A stretch of 38,096 nucleotides of DNA from an uncultured Anaerolineaceae bacterium (GCA_927443345.1 CAKMKJ010000067.1:1-38096); one strand, 5' to 3'. Positions 1-7,122 are shown, numbered from the stretch's first letter. A program made the numbers and translations. Notes: generated by a model from the sequence alone, not told the origin.

Positions 1-389
1 AATATTCAGAAGCCTTACAAAAGTCGATGCCAATCTTCAGCGGACCGGATCGAAACAAACCTTGGGTTAGGTTATTTCACCGGTACATACATGATCGCTA
101 ATCTCTCTTTTCCCTTTCTAGGGGAATTTGATACAGTAACATGAGAGAAGCCCGCTTTTACCCCAAAATGAAGTTCGAGCCGATATTTTTCAGATTCTTT
201 GGTAATTTTTCAATCCGAACGGGTCGCTTCTCTACCTAACGTGCTCAAATTTGTGCTCTGAAAATGGACTGCTTAATTACATGTGATATCAAATAAGCCT
301 TTTCCACGCTTGTTCTTACTAATTATTGAGAAAAGCATAGTGTATTTGTAATTTGCAATCCAATCGTTATTAGCGAAGCGTTGAATACC

Positions 390-405
390 GCGCTGCTTGC
401 AGCGC
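390..405. repeat. Short hairpin, 7-bp stem with core CTGCTTGCAG
   Basis: GCGCTGC-TT-GCAGCGC is a perfect 7-bp inverted repeat with a 2-nt loop. The same core CTGC-TT-GCAG recurs at 480-489 inside another hairpin. A third inverted repeat (ACCGGC / GCCGGT) lies between them at about 407-424. No U-run follows, so a terminator is unlikely; a small REP-like palindrome family is possible. Confidence 0.45.
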
Positions 406-473
406 AACCGGCGTTTGGAGCCGGTGGGTTCATAGCCCTAAGAGGTAACTGATGTTCTTGCGAAGGCGTGATG

Positions 474-494
474 CCCCATCTGCTTGCAGCGGGG
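474..494. repeat. Short nested hairpin sharing the CTGCTTGCAG core
   Basis: CCCC-at-CTGC-tt-GCAG-c-GGGG folds into a nested hairpin with the same 10-nt core as the hairpin at 390-405. Two copies of one palindromic core in about 100 bp suggest a repeat family; its function is unknown. Confidence 0.4.
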
Positions 495-591
495 ATAGCC
501 GAAGCAAGGTTGCCGATACTTTACTAGTGTCCGAAATATTTGACTTTTTGACATTAAAATTTTGATTTTTTTGGGAAAAGTGAGCAAGTCA

Positions 592-1300
592 GGTTTCAAC
601 GATGAAATTTTTAACGGAATCCACGAGCCATTTATTTCCAAGAAAATTTTTGATTCTGCTCAACAAGTAATGAGCAACCGGTGAAAATTGAAACGCCAGC
701 GAAAACACGAATTTGTTTTTTCTGGGCTGATAAAATGCAGGAATTGCAACTGCCTCATAACTGTCGAAAAACAATAAGGAGACCACTATTATCATTGCAC
801 CAAGAAAAAGCAACCTTGTAATGAAAAATATTTGCGGGAAGAAAATCTTGTTGAACAGATGAAGGGGATTATTCAATAAGTTTCATTGCCTTGCGATTGG
901 GTGAAAAACTTGCTTGCCGAGCTAGACAAGGAACGAGAACGGGCAAAAGAAGAAACGTAAGTTTTTGTTCAAAATCTCCAAATTCAAAAGTATAAATAGA
1001 AAGCAAAGCTAAAAACCTGCTTGATTTGTTAATCGGCGGCAAAGGCATTGAGCCTGAAGATTATCAAGCCTAACAAGCAAAACTGCCTAATGAAAAGCAG
1101 GATATTTTTGGGAAGAAAAGAGATTTTGAACAAAAGGGAATTACCTGGCTCGAAACGATGAAAGTAATGATTTTTGCCAGTAGACAAGCTAAAATTCTTT
1201 AGTCGCATGGCTTCAATCAAGAAATCCGAGCATTCCTAAAAAACCGCTCGAATTTCATTTTGAAAGATAAAAAATCCGATTTCGCTAAAAATCGGCTGAC
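592..1300 (+). pseudogene. Decayed large serine recombinase (Recombinase / zinc-ribbon / coiled-coil part)
   Basis: Plus-strand reading across stops and at least one frame change recovers the order of motifs typical of large serine recombinases. From about 601: DEIFNGIHEPFISKKIF (family pattern 'GxHEPIIS..LF'). From about 711: EFVFSGLIKCRNCNCLITV (recombinase zinc ribbon, CxxC), then HYYHCTKKKQPCNEKYLREE (second Cys pair) and LVEQMKGI. Next comes a charged coiled-coil segment with LAELDKERERAKEE, then 'KNLLDLLIGGKGIEPEDY' and, near 1250, a tail resembling the family's 'SNFILKDKK' end. In-frame stops (for example after GIIQ and after VEKQ) show it is dead. The catalytic N-terminal domain is not recognisable. 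Its 3' end lies about 45 bp from the 3' end of tRNA-Ser. Confidence in family is good; exact ends are approximate. Confidence 0.8.
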
Positions 1301-1344
1301 AGGCCCGTGCAGAGGGCGAGCCAATAAAGACATTTCCCGATAGG

Positions 1345-1430
1345 CGGAGAGAGTGGGATTCGAACCCACGATACCTTGCGGTATACCCGCTTTCCAAGCG
1401 GGCGCGTTAGGCCAACTGCGCTACCTCTCC
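1345..1430 (-). tRNA. tRNA-Ser(GGA)
   Basis: The reverse complement begins GGAGAGGTAGCGCAGTTGG and folds into a class II cloverleaf. The 7-bp acceptor pairs GGAGAGG with TCTCTCC. The anticodon stem CCGCT/AGCGG holds a loop with anticodon GGA. A long variable arm (GTATACCGCAAGGTATC) follows, then T-arm GTGGG-TTCGAAT-CCCAC. The discriminator is G, as expected for serine tRNA. The terminal CCA is not fully encoded. Confidence 0.96.
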
Positions 1431-1455
1431 ATGGCTTTTCTTGTGAAGCGCGACT

Positions 1456-1461
1456 ATTATA
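1456..1461 (-). promoter_or_regulatory. Candidate -10 box of tRNA-Ser
   Basis: On the minus strand TATAAT lies 25 bp upstream of the tRNA-Ser 5' end. I do not see a convincing -35 hexamer at the usual distance. Confidence 0.45.
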
Positions 1462-1528
1462 CCATTTCCTTGAAAAATCTCCATCTTTTTGATGAGTTTT
1501 TCGTATTAACTTATAAGTGAATAGTGTT

Positions 1529-1557
1529 TTGACTTCACTGTTTTTTCATTCTATAAT
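1529..1557 (+). promoter_or_regulatory. Sigma-70-type promoter for the 1589 gene
   Basis: TTGACT (1529-1534), a 17-bp spacer and TATAAT (1552-1557) are near consensus. The gene starts 31 bp after the -10 box, with a strong ribosome binding site (AGGAGG at about 1577) before the ATG. Confidence 0.8.
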
Positions 1558-1588
1558 TCTATTGGCAAGATAAACAGGAGGTAACAAG

Positions 1589-2107
1589 ATGGACGAATCT
1601 AAACGTGGAACGATGGCTGCCGGCATTATTCTGGTGGCACTGGGTGCTCTGTTTTTTACTCTTAACCTGATCCCCGGCATTGTGGCTGCCATGACATGGC
1701 CGTTGATATTAGTTGTGATTGGCATCGGTTTTTGTTTGCCAGCACTCATCTGGCCGCAACAAAAAGAGTCGCTGGCCGGATTGCTCATCCCCGGTAGCAT
1801 CTTGATTGTTCTGGGCGGAATCTTTTTGTTCAACACTCTGACTGGCATTTGGTCCGTCTGGGCCATTGCCTGGATGCTCATCCCCGCCAGTGTTGGGCTT
1901 GGGTTGATCCTCGGCGCATGGGTCGGCAAATGGGATAAATCCGTAACGACAGTGGGCTTGTGGATGCTGGTGTTAAGTCTGTCCGTGTTTGCCCTTTTCG
2001 CATCCTTGTTTGGCAACGTAGTGGTGAAATCCATCGGAGCCGGACTGTTGATCGTCACCGGTCTTGTGTTGCTCATCAGATCACTAATGAGAAAGCAGGC
2101 TGACTAA
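1589..2107 (+). CDS. Small integral membrane protein, four to six hydrophobic segments (LiaF-TM/DUF5668-like)
   Basis: A 172-residue, mostly hydrophobic protein. It starts MDESKRGTMAAGIILVALG and shows segments near residues 9-30, 32-50, 60-80, 84-105, 115-138 and 145-165, with charged ends only at the N-terminus and the C-terminal RKQAD. The 'GIILVALGALFFTLNL' opening resembles the LiaF/DUF5668 transmembrane modules found in many bacteria, often linked to envelope-stress regulators. That assignment is by pattern only. Expression is supported by a near-consensus promoter and AGGAGG 7 bp before the ATG. The next gene follows after 4 bp, so the two are probably co-transcribed. No catalytic residues are visible; the cellular role is unknown. 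Confidence 0.75.
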   Translation: MDESKRGTMAAGIILVALGALFFTLNLIPGIVAAMTWPLILVVIGIGFCLPALIWPQQKESLAGLLIPGSILIVLGGIFLFNTLTGIWSVWAIAWMLIPASVGLGLILGAWVGKWDKSVTTVGLWMLVLSLSVFALFASLFGNVVVKSIGAGLLIVTGLVLLIRSLMRKQAD

Positions 2108-2111
2108 ATTT

Positions 2112-2534
2112 ATGTCTTCAATCGTTCCTGACCTCAAACTGCCACTGGTTACAGTGGATGATGCCCATTGGCAAAAGGTGCATGCCGATAAAGTCGAAGC
2201 TTTGGAGTACTCCATTCCCCTGCGCGAGGGTTTCCAACTCTCCACCCAGGGTTTTGAATTCGTGATCCCTGATGGGATGGACTTCAAAGCTCCGAATATC
2301 ATCCAGATCGTAATCGGCAAAGAACAATTGTATGCCATGGCATACGAAAAAGGGCTATCCCTTTATACCCTGGATAAAACCAATCTTGTGCCCATGTATG
2401 GGTCAAGACCTTTTGAGGGTTTTTGGTCAGGAATGAAATTGATTGTGGCCATCGGACATCTTTCTCCGCCGACCTCCGAGCTGCCGCAGCCAAAATTTAC
2501 CGTGTTATGGGCAGGTGTGGTCAATATTCTATAA
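2112..2534 (+). CDS. Hypothetical protein, 140 aa
   Basis: It starts MSSIVPDLKLPLVTVDDAHW four bases after the preceding stop, which suggests translational coupling with the membrane protein gene. The protein is soluble-looking, with no signal peptide or membrane segment except a weakly hydrophobic C-terminus (VLWAGVVNIL). I do not recognise the family. Its alternating beta-like pattern (VEALEYSIPLREGFQLSTQGFEFVIPDG) suggests a small beta-rich domain. Ordinary codon use and the operon position support a real gene. No strong terminator follows; the tRNA-Val promoter begins 20 bp after the stop. Confidence 0.7.
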   Translation: MSSIVPDLKLPLVTVDDAHWQKVHADKVEALEYSIPLREGFQLSTQGFEFVIPDGMDFKAPNIIQIVIGKEQLYAMAYEKGLSLYTLDKTNLVPMYGSRPFEGFWSGMKLIVAIGHLSPPTSELPQPKFTVLWAGVVNIL

Positions 2535-2553
2535 TCTTATGGCCGTCTGACTA

Positions 2554-2582
2554 TTGTCAACTTGAAAAATCGCCGTTATAAT
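2554..2582 (+). promoter_or_regulatory. Promoter of tRNA-Val
   Basis: TTGTCA (2554-2559), a 17-bp spacer and TATAAT (2577-2582), with the tRNA starting 11 bp after the -10 box. Confidence 0.8.
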
Positions 2583-2592
2583 AGGCATCGTT

Positions 2593-2666
2593 GGGCGGTT
2601 AGCTCAGTTGGTTAGAGCGTTGCGTTGACATCGCAAAGGTCGTAGGTTCGAGCCCTATATCGCCCA
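2593..2666 (+). tRNA. tRNA-Val(GAC)
   Basis: It folds as a standard cloverleaf. The acceptor pairs GGGCGGT with ATCGCCC and the discriminator is A. The D-arm is GCTC..GAGC, the anticodon stem is TTGCG/CGCAA with loop TTGACAT (anticodon GAC) and the T-arm is GTAGG-TTCGAGC-CCTAT. CCA is not encoded. The 3' half is duplicated downstream (see 2706-2895). Confidence 0.96.
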
Positions 2667-2676
2667 CTTATTATTT

Positions 2677-2704
2677 AGCTCAGACAAAAGTCTGGGCTAT
2701 TTAT
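2677..2704 (+). terminator. Rho-independent terminator of tRNA-Val
   Basis: AGCTCAGAC-aaaa-GTCTGGGCT forms a 9-bp stem with one G-U pair, followed by ATTTAT. The same hairpin recurs at about 2772-2793 and 2867-2888; the last copy is followed by a longer T-run (ATTTTTA). A diverged version lies at 2945-2972. Confidence 0.75.
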
Positions 2705-2705
2705 A

Positions 2706-2895
2706 TCGCAAAGGCCGTACCCCCTGAAGGGGGTTATAAGGGTCGAGCCCTATATCGCCCACTCATTATTTAGCTCAGACAAAAGTCTGGGCTATTTATA
2801 TCGCAAAGGTCGTACCCCCTGAAGGGGGTTATAAGGTTCGAGCCCTATATCGCCCACTCATTATTTAGCTCAGACAAAAGTCTGGGCTATTTTTA
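2706..2895 (+). repeat. Two tandem 95-bp units: tRNA-Val 3' half with hairpin insert plus terminator
   Basis: Units span 2706-2800 and 2801-2895. Each begins with TCGCAAAGG(T/C)CGTA, the tRNA-Val sequence from the 3' side of the anticodon stem. A 20-nt insert (CCCCCTGAAGGGGGTTATAA) then interrupts the T-stem. The rest of the T-arm and acceptor follows (GGTTCGAGCCCTATATCGCCCA), then the same terminator hairpin as the real tRNA. The parent segment from 2631 has a 75-bp spacing to the first unit; 75 plus the 20-nt insert gives the 95-bp period. The units differ at very few positions and cannot encode a functional tRNA because the 5' half is missing. Confidence 0.9.
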
Positions 2896-2932
2896 GATCC
2901 AAAGACTACCATTTCTTCCTGATTTATCGCCC

Positions 2933-2974
2933 AATTCGATATAAGCCTGGACTCTTGTCTAGGCTTATTACAAC
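2933..2974 (+). repeat. Degenerate fourth copy: acceptor 3' end plus terminator-like hairpin
   Basis: TTATCGCCCA is followed by a hairpin ATAAGCCTGGAC-tctt-GTCTAGGCTTAT (12 bp, one G-U). It matches the end of the 95-bp units, but with base changes on both arms that keep the pairing. It looks like an older copy of the same tRNA 3'-end/terminator module. Confidence 0.55.
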
Positions 2975-2989
2975 AGTATTATTATTTAC

Positions 2990-3018
2990 TTGTATATTCT
3001 TGAAACCAAAGTTATAAT
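2990..3018 (+). promoter_or_regulatory. Promoter of the thrS T-box leader
   Basis: TTGTAT (2990-2995), a 17-bp spacer and TATAAT (3013-3018), placed just upstream of the T-box leader. Confidence 0.75.
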
Positions 3019-3024
3019 CCTGTA

Positions 3025-3276
3025 AATAAACTAGGCAATGACCGGGACGAGTATTTGGTCCAACACAGAAAGTGGAGATCATCGGCTGAAAGTCTCTACA
3101 CACCGCCAGAGAAAACCACCCGCGAGCTTTTTCCTGAACAATCCATAAATGGATCTAACTAAGGAAAACGGATGACCCCGATAAAGGTTAAACGAGATCA
3201 CGGCGCGCAAGCGTCCGCGAATCTGGGTGGAACCGCGAGAGTCTAATCTCCCGCCCCAGTGCTGGGGCGGGTTTTT
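3025..3276 (+). ncRNA. T-box riboswitch (tRNA-Thr-sensing leader of thrS)
   Basis: The leader begins with a Stem I-like ACCGGGACGAGTA segment (AGTA S-turn motif). It carries the conserved T-box GGGTGGAACCGCG at 3225-3237 and ends in a strong intrinsic terminator at 3250-3276 (CCCGCCCCA-gtgc-TGGGGCGGG-TTTTT). The UGGA of the T-box would pair with a tRNA 3' UCCA end, implying a U discriminator. By family knowledge, uncharged tRNA-Thr stabilises the antiterminator and permits thrS transcription. The specifier codon is most likely ACC at 3175-3177, just before the CCCCG that could close the base of Stem I, but I could not fold the RNA, so this is tentative. Confidence 0.92.
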
Positions 3277-3341
3277 GTTTTAATCCTTCCCAAACTCAAC
3301 CCACTGCCGGGTCTGACCGGCGCTATTGAACGGAGGCAAAA

Positions 3342-5126
3342 ATGGCAACAAAGAATAGTGAACAATATGAAGCAAGTATGCTCTACAAGGTGAGGCATTC
3401 TACCGCCCACGTGATGGCTCAGGCTGTGCTCGAGAAATTCCCCACCGCCAAAATCGCCATCGGTCCCGCCATTGAAGAAGGTTTTTATTATGATTTTGAT
3501 CTTCCCAGACCGCTAACCCCTGAAGATCTTGAAAATCTTGAAAAACGGATGCGTGAAATCATCAAGTCTGATGAACGATTCGAACGACGTGAAGTGAGTG
3601 CCGATGAAGCACGCAAGATTTTCCATGACCAATCATACAAAATTGAATTGATTGATGGTCTTGAATCTGGAAATTTAGATGAGGATGGAAACCCGACCGA
3701 CGAAAAAACTGTCATTTCCACCTACACTCAGGGTATTTTCACCGATCTTTGCCGCGGACCTCATGTTGAATCTACTGCTCAAATTGATCCTCAAGCTTTG
3801 AAACTGCTGAATGTCGCCGGTGCTTATTGGCGTGGAGATGAAAAACGACCCATGCTGCAGCGCATCTACGGCACAGTCTGGAATAACGCAGAAGAACTCA
3901 AAGACTACCTGTGGCGAATTGAAGAAGCCAAAAAACGCGACCATCGCAAAATCGGCCAGGAATTGGACTTGTTTAGTTCCAATGATGAAATCGGCGCCGG
4001 ATTAATTCTGTGGCATCCCAAAGGTGCAAAAATCCGCAAGTTGATTGAAAACTTCTGGTCTGAAGAACATGAAGCCAATGATTATGACTTTGTTTATACG
4101 CCACACATCGGCAAGGCTCAACTTTGGGAAACCAGCGGCCATCTCGGCTTTTATAAAGAGAACATGTATTCACCCGTTGAGATTGACGGACAGCAGTACT
4201 TCTTAAAACCGATGAACTGCCCCTTCCATCTGCATATTTATAAAACCTCGCTTCGTTCTTATCGCGACCTTCCGCTCAGGTATGCTGAAGAGGGCACTGT
4301 CTATCGATATGAGCGCAGCGGTGTGATGCACGGTTTGATGCGAGTGCGCGGTTTTACCCAGGATGACGCCCACCATTTCTGCCGTCCTGACCAGATGCCT
4401 GGTGAAATCGATTTTGTGCTGAGTTTCAGTTTGCATATTCTCAGAAGTTTTGGCTTTACCGAAATCAACGCCTATCTCAGCACCAAACCCGAGAAATCGG
4501 TTGGCAATCAAGAACAGTGGACTGCAGCCGAAGATGCTTTGGAAGCGTCATTAAAACGTGCTGGCGTTGTCTATCAGGTGGATGAAGGCGGCGGTGCATT
4601 TTACGGCCCCAAGATTGACCTGAAGGTGAAAGATGCGATTGGCCGTGAATGGCAATTATCGACTATCCAATTTGATTTCAATTTGCCAGAACGGTTTGAC
4701 CTCACCTATATTGGTGAAGATGGTCAACCTCACCGTCCGTATATGGTACATCGTGCATTACTGGGCAGCCTCGAAAGGTTCTTTGGCGTTTTGATCGAGC
4801 ATTATGCCGGAGCATTTCCGGTATGGTTGTCACCCGTTCAGGCTGTGCTCATCCCGATCTCTGACAGGCATAACGACTATGCCAATTCGGTTGCCAAGAA
4901 GCTCAAAGAGAAGGGCATCCGTGTGACCGTGGACGAGCGCAGTGAACGCATGAACGCCAAAATCCGCGACGCGCAAAACCAGAAGATCCCTTACATGCTG
5001 GTGGTGGGTGACAAAGAAATGGAAAACGGTCAGGTTGCTCTACGCATGCGCAACGGTGAAAACCCGGGAGCGATCGACCTTGAAGCTTTCATCCAACAAG
5101 CACTTTCTGATATCGAAAAGAAATAG
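3342..5126 (+). CDS. thrS: Threonyl-tRNA synthetase, form lacking the N-terminal TGS domain
   Basis: Class II aminoacyl-tRNA synthetase that charges tRNA-Thr in the cytoplasm. The 594-residue protein opens almost directly with the editing domain: HSTAH (the HxxxH site) near residue 20, and CRGPH further on. The catalytic core follows with MNCPFH (zinc-binding Cys), motif 2 region RYERSGVMHGLMRVRGFTQ, a DEGGGAFYGPKIDL segment, and motif 3 HRALLGSLERFFGVLIEHY. The anticodon-binding domain is C-terminal (PVQAVLIPISDRHNDYA onward). Typical bacterial ThrRS is about 640 residues with an N-terminal TGS domain; here TGS is absent. The ATG is preceded by GGAGG at 3331-3335. Expression is controlled by the T-box leader upstream. 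Confidence 0.97.
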   Translation: MATKNSEQYEASMLYKVRHSTAHVMAQAVLEKFPTAKIAIGPAIEEGFYYDFDLPRPLTPEDLENLEKRMREIIKSDERFERREVSADEARKIFHDQSYKIELIDGLESGNLDEDGNPTDEKTVISTYTQGIFTDLCRGPHVESTAQIDPQALKLLNVAGAYWRGDEKRPMLQRIYGTVWNNAEELKDYLWRIEEAKKRDHRKIGQELDLFSSNDEIGAGLILWHPKGAKIRKLIENFWSEEHEANDYDFVYTPHIGKAQLWETSGHLGFYKENMYSPVEIDGQQYFLKPMNCPFHLHIYKTSLRSYRDLPLRYAEEGTVYRYERSGVMHGLMRVRGFTQDDAHHFCRPDQMPGEIDFVLSFSLHILRSFGFTEINAYLSTKPEKSVGNQEQWTAAEDALEASLKRAGVVYQVDEGGGAFYGPKIDLKVKDAIGREWQLSTIQFDFNLPERFDLTYIGEDGQPHRPYMVHRALLGSLERFFGVLIEHYAGAFPVWLSPVQAVLIPISDRHNDYANSVAKKLKEKGIRVTVDERSERMNAKIRDAQNQKIPYMLVVGDKEMENGQVALRMRNGENPGAIDLEAFIQQALSDIEKK

Positions 5127-5137
5127 CCCTTTCTATC

Positions 5138-5163
5138 AACCGGCCGGTGTATATCGGCCGGTT
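5138..5163 (+). terminator. Hairpin after thrS, possible terminator
   Basis: AACCGGCCG and CGGCCGGTT form a 9-bp stem a few bases after the thrS stop. The expected T-run is missing (ATCGTACC follows), so termination is only plausible. Confidence 0.4.
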
Positions 5164-5222
5164 ATCGTACCATATGGCTGAGTTGGGGGTTCCAATATCT
5201 ACATAAACATTTCTTTAGTCAC

Positions 5223-5252
5223 TTGACCTTAATAAGGTCTTGCTACTACAAT
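5223..5252 (+). promoter_or_regulatory. Promoter of the lipid kinase-acyltransferase operon
   Basis: TTGACC (5223-5228), an 18-bp spacer and TACAAT (5247-5252). The coding start at 5305 has AGAGGTG about 7 bp upstream. Confidence 0.65.
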
Positions 5253-5304
5253 CTGTTTTTCAACGACAAAATACTGAAAATAAATCTGAAAGAGGTGTAC
5301 CGAA

Positions 5305-6234
5305 ATGACTCGATACAAAATCATCCTCAATCCTACAGCAGGCAAAGGCAACGGGCTGAAAGTGCGGCCCGACATTGAAGCGGCTCTGAAGAAATACAAC
5401 CTGGATTTCGATGTGGATCTTACGGGTTACCCTGAACATGCGACAGAATTGGCAATTAAGGCTGCTGAAGAGGGATTTGATGTGGTGGTGGCTGCAGGCG
5501 GTGATGGCACCGCCAACGAAGTCATAAACGGTTTGATGAAATACAAGCAAACGCATAAAAAGTACCCCACGCTGGCAGTCATCCCGGTAGGCAGGGGCAA
5601 CGATTTTGCTTTTGGCATGGGTGTTCCCACTGGTGTACAAGAAAGCTGCGATCTTTTGGCTGCCGGACCTAAAACCAGAATTGATATCGGTAGAATCACT
5701 GGCGGAGCGTATCCGCAGGGGCTTTACTTTGGCAACGGTGTTGGGGTTGGGTTTGATGCCGTGGTCGGATTCGTTGCTGCCAAGAGCAGTCTTTCTGGAA
5801 TTGTCTCTTATCTTGTTGCAGCGCTGAAGACAATTTTTATCTTTTACAAAGCGCCTTTGGTTGATATCGTTACTGACAACAAGACCTTTCAAATTTCAAG
5901 TTTGCTGATCTCGACCATGAATGGCACCCGCATGGGCGGCAGTTTCATGTTTGCCCCGGATGCCAAACCAAATGATGGTGTTTTTGATCTTTGTATCGTG
6001 CGTTCTGTACCCCAGAGCAAGATTCTGGGGCTTATCATGAAAGTGATGAAAGGCACCCAGGCTGCAGATGCAGCAGTTTCTTCCGTACAGAGTACCAAGG
6101 TGGTTGTCAGAGCCATTCAAGGCACACTCCCGGTTCATGCAGATGGCGTGACCATTTGTGAAGAAGGCACCGGAGAAGTTGCTATCGAAATATTGCCAAA
6201 AGAGCTCGAAATTATCACAAGGTTGAGCGAATGA
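5305..6234 (+). CDS. Diacylglycerol kinase / YegS-type lipid kinase
   Basis: A 309-residue member of the DAGK catalytic family, which phosphorylates diacylglycerol or a related lipid with ATP on the inner face of the membrane. The start MTRYKIILNPTAGKGNG carries the N-terminal NPxAGKG motif. GGDGTANEVINGL near residues 68-80 is the diagnostic nucleotide-binding GGDGT. VIPVGRGNDFAFGMG is the family's 'GxGNDFA' segment. The C-terminal half is the usual beta-sandwich (FAPDAKPNDGVFDLCIVRSV). The stop overlaps the start of the downstream acyltransferase by four bases (ATGA), so the two are coupled. Together they suggest phosphatidate production or glycolipid remodelling. The exact lipid substrate cannot be read from sequence. 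Confidence 0.9.
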   Translation: MTRYKIILNPTAGKGNGLKVRPDIEAALKKYNLDFDVDLTGYPEHATELAIKAAEEGFDVVVAAGGDGTANEVINGLMKYKQTHKKYPTLAVIPVGRGNDFAFGMGVPTGVQESCDLLAAGPKTRIDIGRITGGAYPQGLYFGNGVGVGFDAVVGFVAAKSSLSGIVSYLVAALKTIFIFYKAPLVDIVTDNKTFQISSLLISTMNGTRMGGSFMFAPDAKPNDGVFDLCIVRSVPQSKILGLIMKVMKGTQAADAAVSSVQSTKVVVRAIQGTLPVHADGVTICEEGTGEVAIEILPKELEIITRLSE

Positions 6235-6899
6235 CCCTGGCTTCAACGATCATCAACCCTCCCATTAAAGCGATCTTATCCACAATTATAAAAGTGGATG
6301 ACAGCGAAGTGGGGCGCATTCCAATGCAGGGCCCATTGATCCTCGCCACCAATCACATCAACTCACTGGATGCCCCTGTTGGGTTTAGTTATCTGCATCC
6401 ACGGCCAGTGACCGCTTTCGTCAAGGTGGAAACATGGAACAATTTCTTGATGAAATGGTTGTTTAACGCCTGGGAGGCCATCCCCATCAAACGCGGTGAA
6501 GTGGATTTTGAAGCTTTCCGTCTGGCGGATGAAGCGCTCAAGCAGAAAAAGATTATCATCGTAGCGCCAGAAGGCACCCGTTCTTATCATGGCCGCTTGA
6601 ACAAAGGCTATCCCGGCATTGTCATGCTGGCCATCCGTTCAGGCGTGCCCATATTGCCAGTGGTCTTTTTTGGCAATGAAAACATGAAGATCAAACTAGC
6701 CAAACGCATCCACATGACCATCAAGGTCGGTGAGCCTTTTACGATTGACACCAAAGGATCCGCATTCTCTAAAGAAGTGCGCACCCAGGTGACCGATGAG
6801 ATCATGTATGAGATAGCAGCCTTACTGCCCGAAAAGAACCGCGGCGTCTATTCTGATCTGTCGCAAAATAAGCGGGAATATCTTTCGTTCAAAAAATAA
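6231..6899 (+). CDS. plsC: 1-acyl-glycerol-3-phosphate acyltransferase family protein (PlsC-like)
   Basis: A 222-residue membrane-associated acyltransferase of the LPLAT family, which transfers an acyl chain to lysophosphatidate. The catalytic NHx4D motif appears as NHINSLD near residues 42-48. EGTRS near residue 115 is the phosphate-binding motif, followed by PILPVVFFG. The ATG overlaps the lipid kinase stop by 4 bp. The paired genes make sense as kinase plus acyltransferase acting on glycerolipids. Specificity for lysophosphatidate rather than another lysolipid is inferred. Confidence 0.87.
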   Translation: MTLASTIINPPIKAILSTIIKVDDSEVGRIPMQGPLILATNHINSLDAPVGFSYLHPRPVTAFVKVETWNNFLMKWLFNAWEAIPIKRGEVDFEAFRLADEALKQKKIIIVAPEGTRSYHGRLNKGYPGIVMLAIRSGVPILPVVFFGNENMKIKLAKRIHMTIKVGEPFTIDTKGSAFSKEVRTQVTDEIMYEIAALLPEKNRGVYSDLSQNKREYLSFKK

Positions 6900-6910
6900 C
6901 TATTTATGAT

Positions 6911-6969
6911 CAAATCAAGACCACCTGGACAAGGGTTACAAAAAACCTTGTCCAGGTGGTCTTGATTTG
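6911..6969. terminator. Perfect 24-bp inverted repeat after plsC, possible terminator
   Basis: The left arm (6911-6934) and right arm (6946-6969) are exact reverse complements, 24 bp each, around an 11-nt loop (GTTACAAAAAA). The arms contain CCACCTGGACAAGG and its complement. It lies 11 bp past the plsC stop. There is no T-run, and the stem is longer than a usual terminator. It may stop transcription from either side or be a small palindromic repeat. Confidence 0.6.
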
Positions 6970-7028
6970 TGACGGAATTTTATTATCATAATTATTGGAG
7001 TCGAAAATGACTTTTTATAAAATTATTG

Positions 7029-7058
7029 TTGACGCAAGAGAATTGGTTGTGGTATTAT
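7029..7058 (+). promoter_or_regulatory. Promoter of infC-rpmI-rplT
   Basis: TTGACG (7029-7034), an 18-bp spacer and TATTAT (7053-7058). The leader from about 7065 to 7122 contains a hairpin (7070-7088). Confidence 0.7.
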
Positions 7059-7069
7059 TTATACAGTGG

Positions 7070-7088
7070 GCCCGTTCACTGAACGGGC
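7070..7088 (+). promoter_or_regulatory. Leader hairpin before infC
   Basis: GCCCGTTC-act-GAACGGGC is an 8-bp perfect stem at the very start of the infC transcript, followed by TTCTGTT. It resembles a weak attenuator. infC operons in many bacteria are controlled by IF3 or L20 through leader structures; whether this one is cannot be told from sequence alone. Confidence 0.5.
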
Positions 7089-7122
7089 TTCTGTTAAATA
7101 GTTAAAATCAGGAGAAAAAACT

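Larger units (their letters stand above)
1..591. other. Region without a recognisable gene
   Basis: No reading frame here looks like a protein: frames are short, interrupted and of low-complexity composition. The visible structure is a run of small hairpins between about 390 and 495, listed separately. The stretch lies directly upstream of a decayed serine recombinase and may be its lost N-terminal half or decayed flanking DNA, but I could not recognise a catalytic resolvase domain in it. Confidence 0.5.

Noticed and set aside
406-440. Possible tRNA-like T-arm (GGTGGGTTCATAGCCC)
   Set aside because: No acceptor, D-arm or anticodon arm can be paired around it.
2706-2895. CRISPR array or tandem functional tRNAs
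   Set aside because: Unit length and lack of variable spacers exclude CRISPR, and the missing 5' tRNA half excludes functional tRNA genes.
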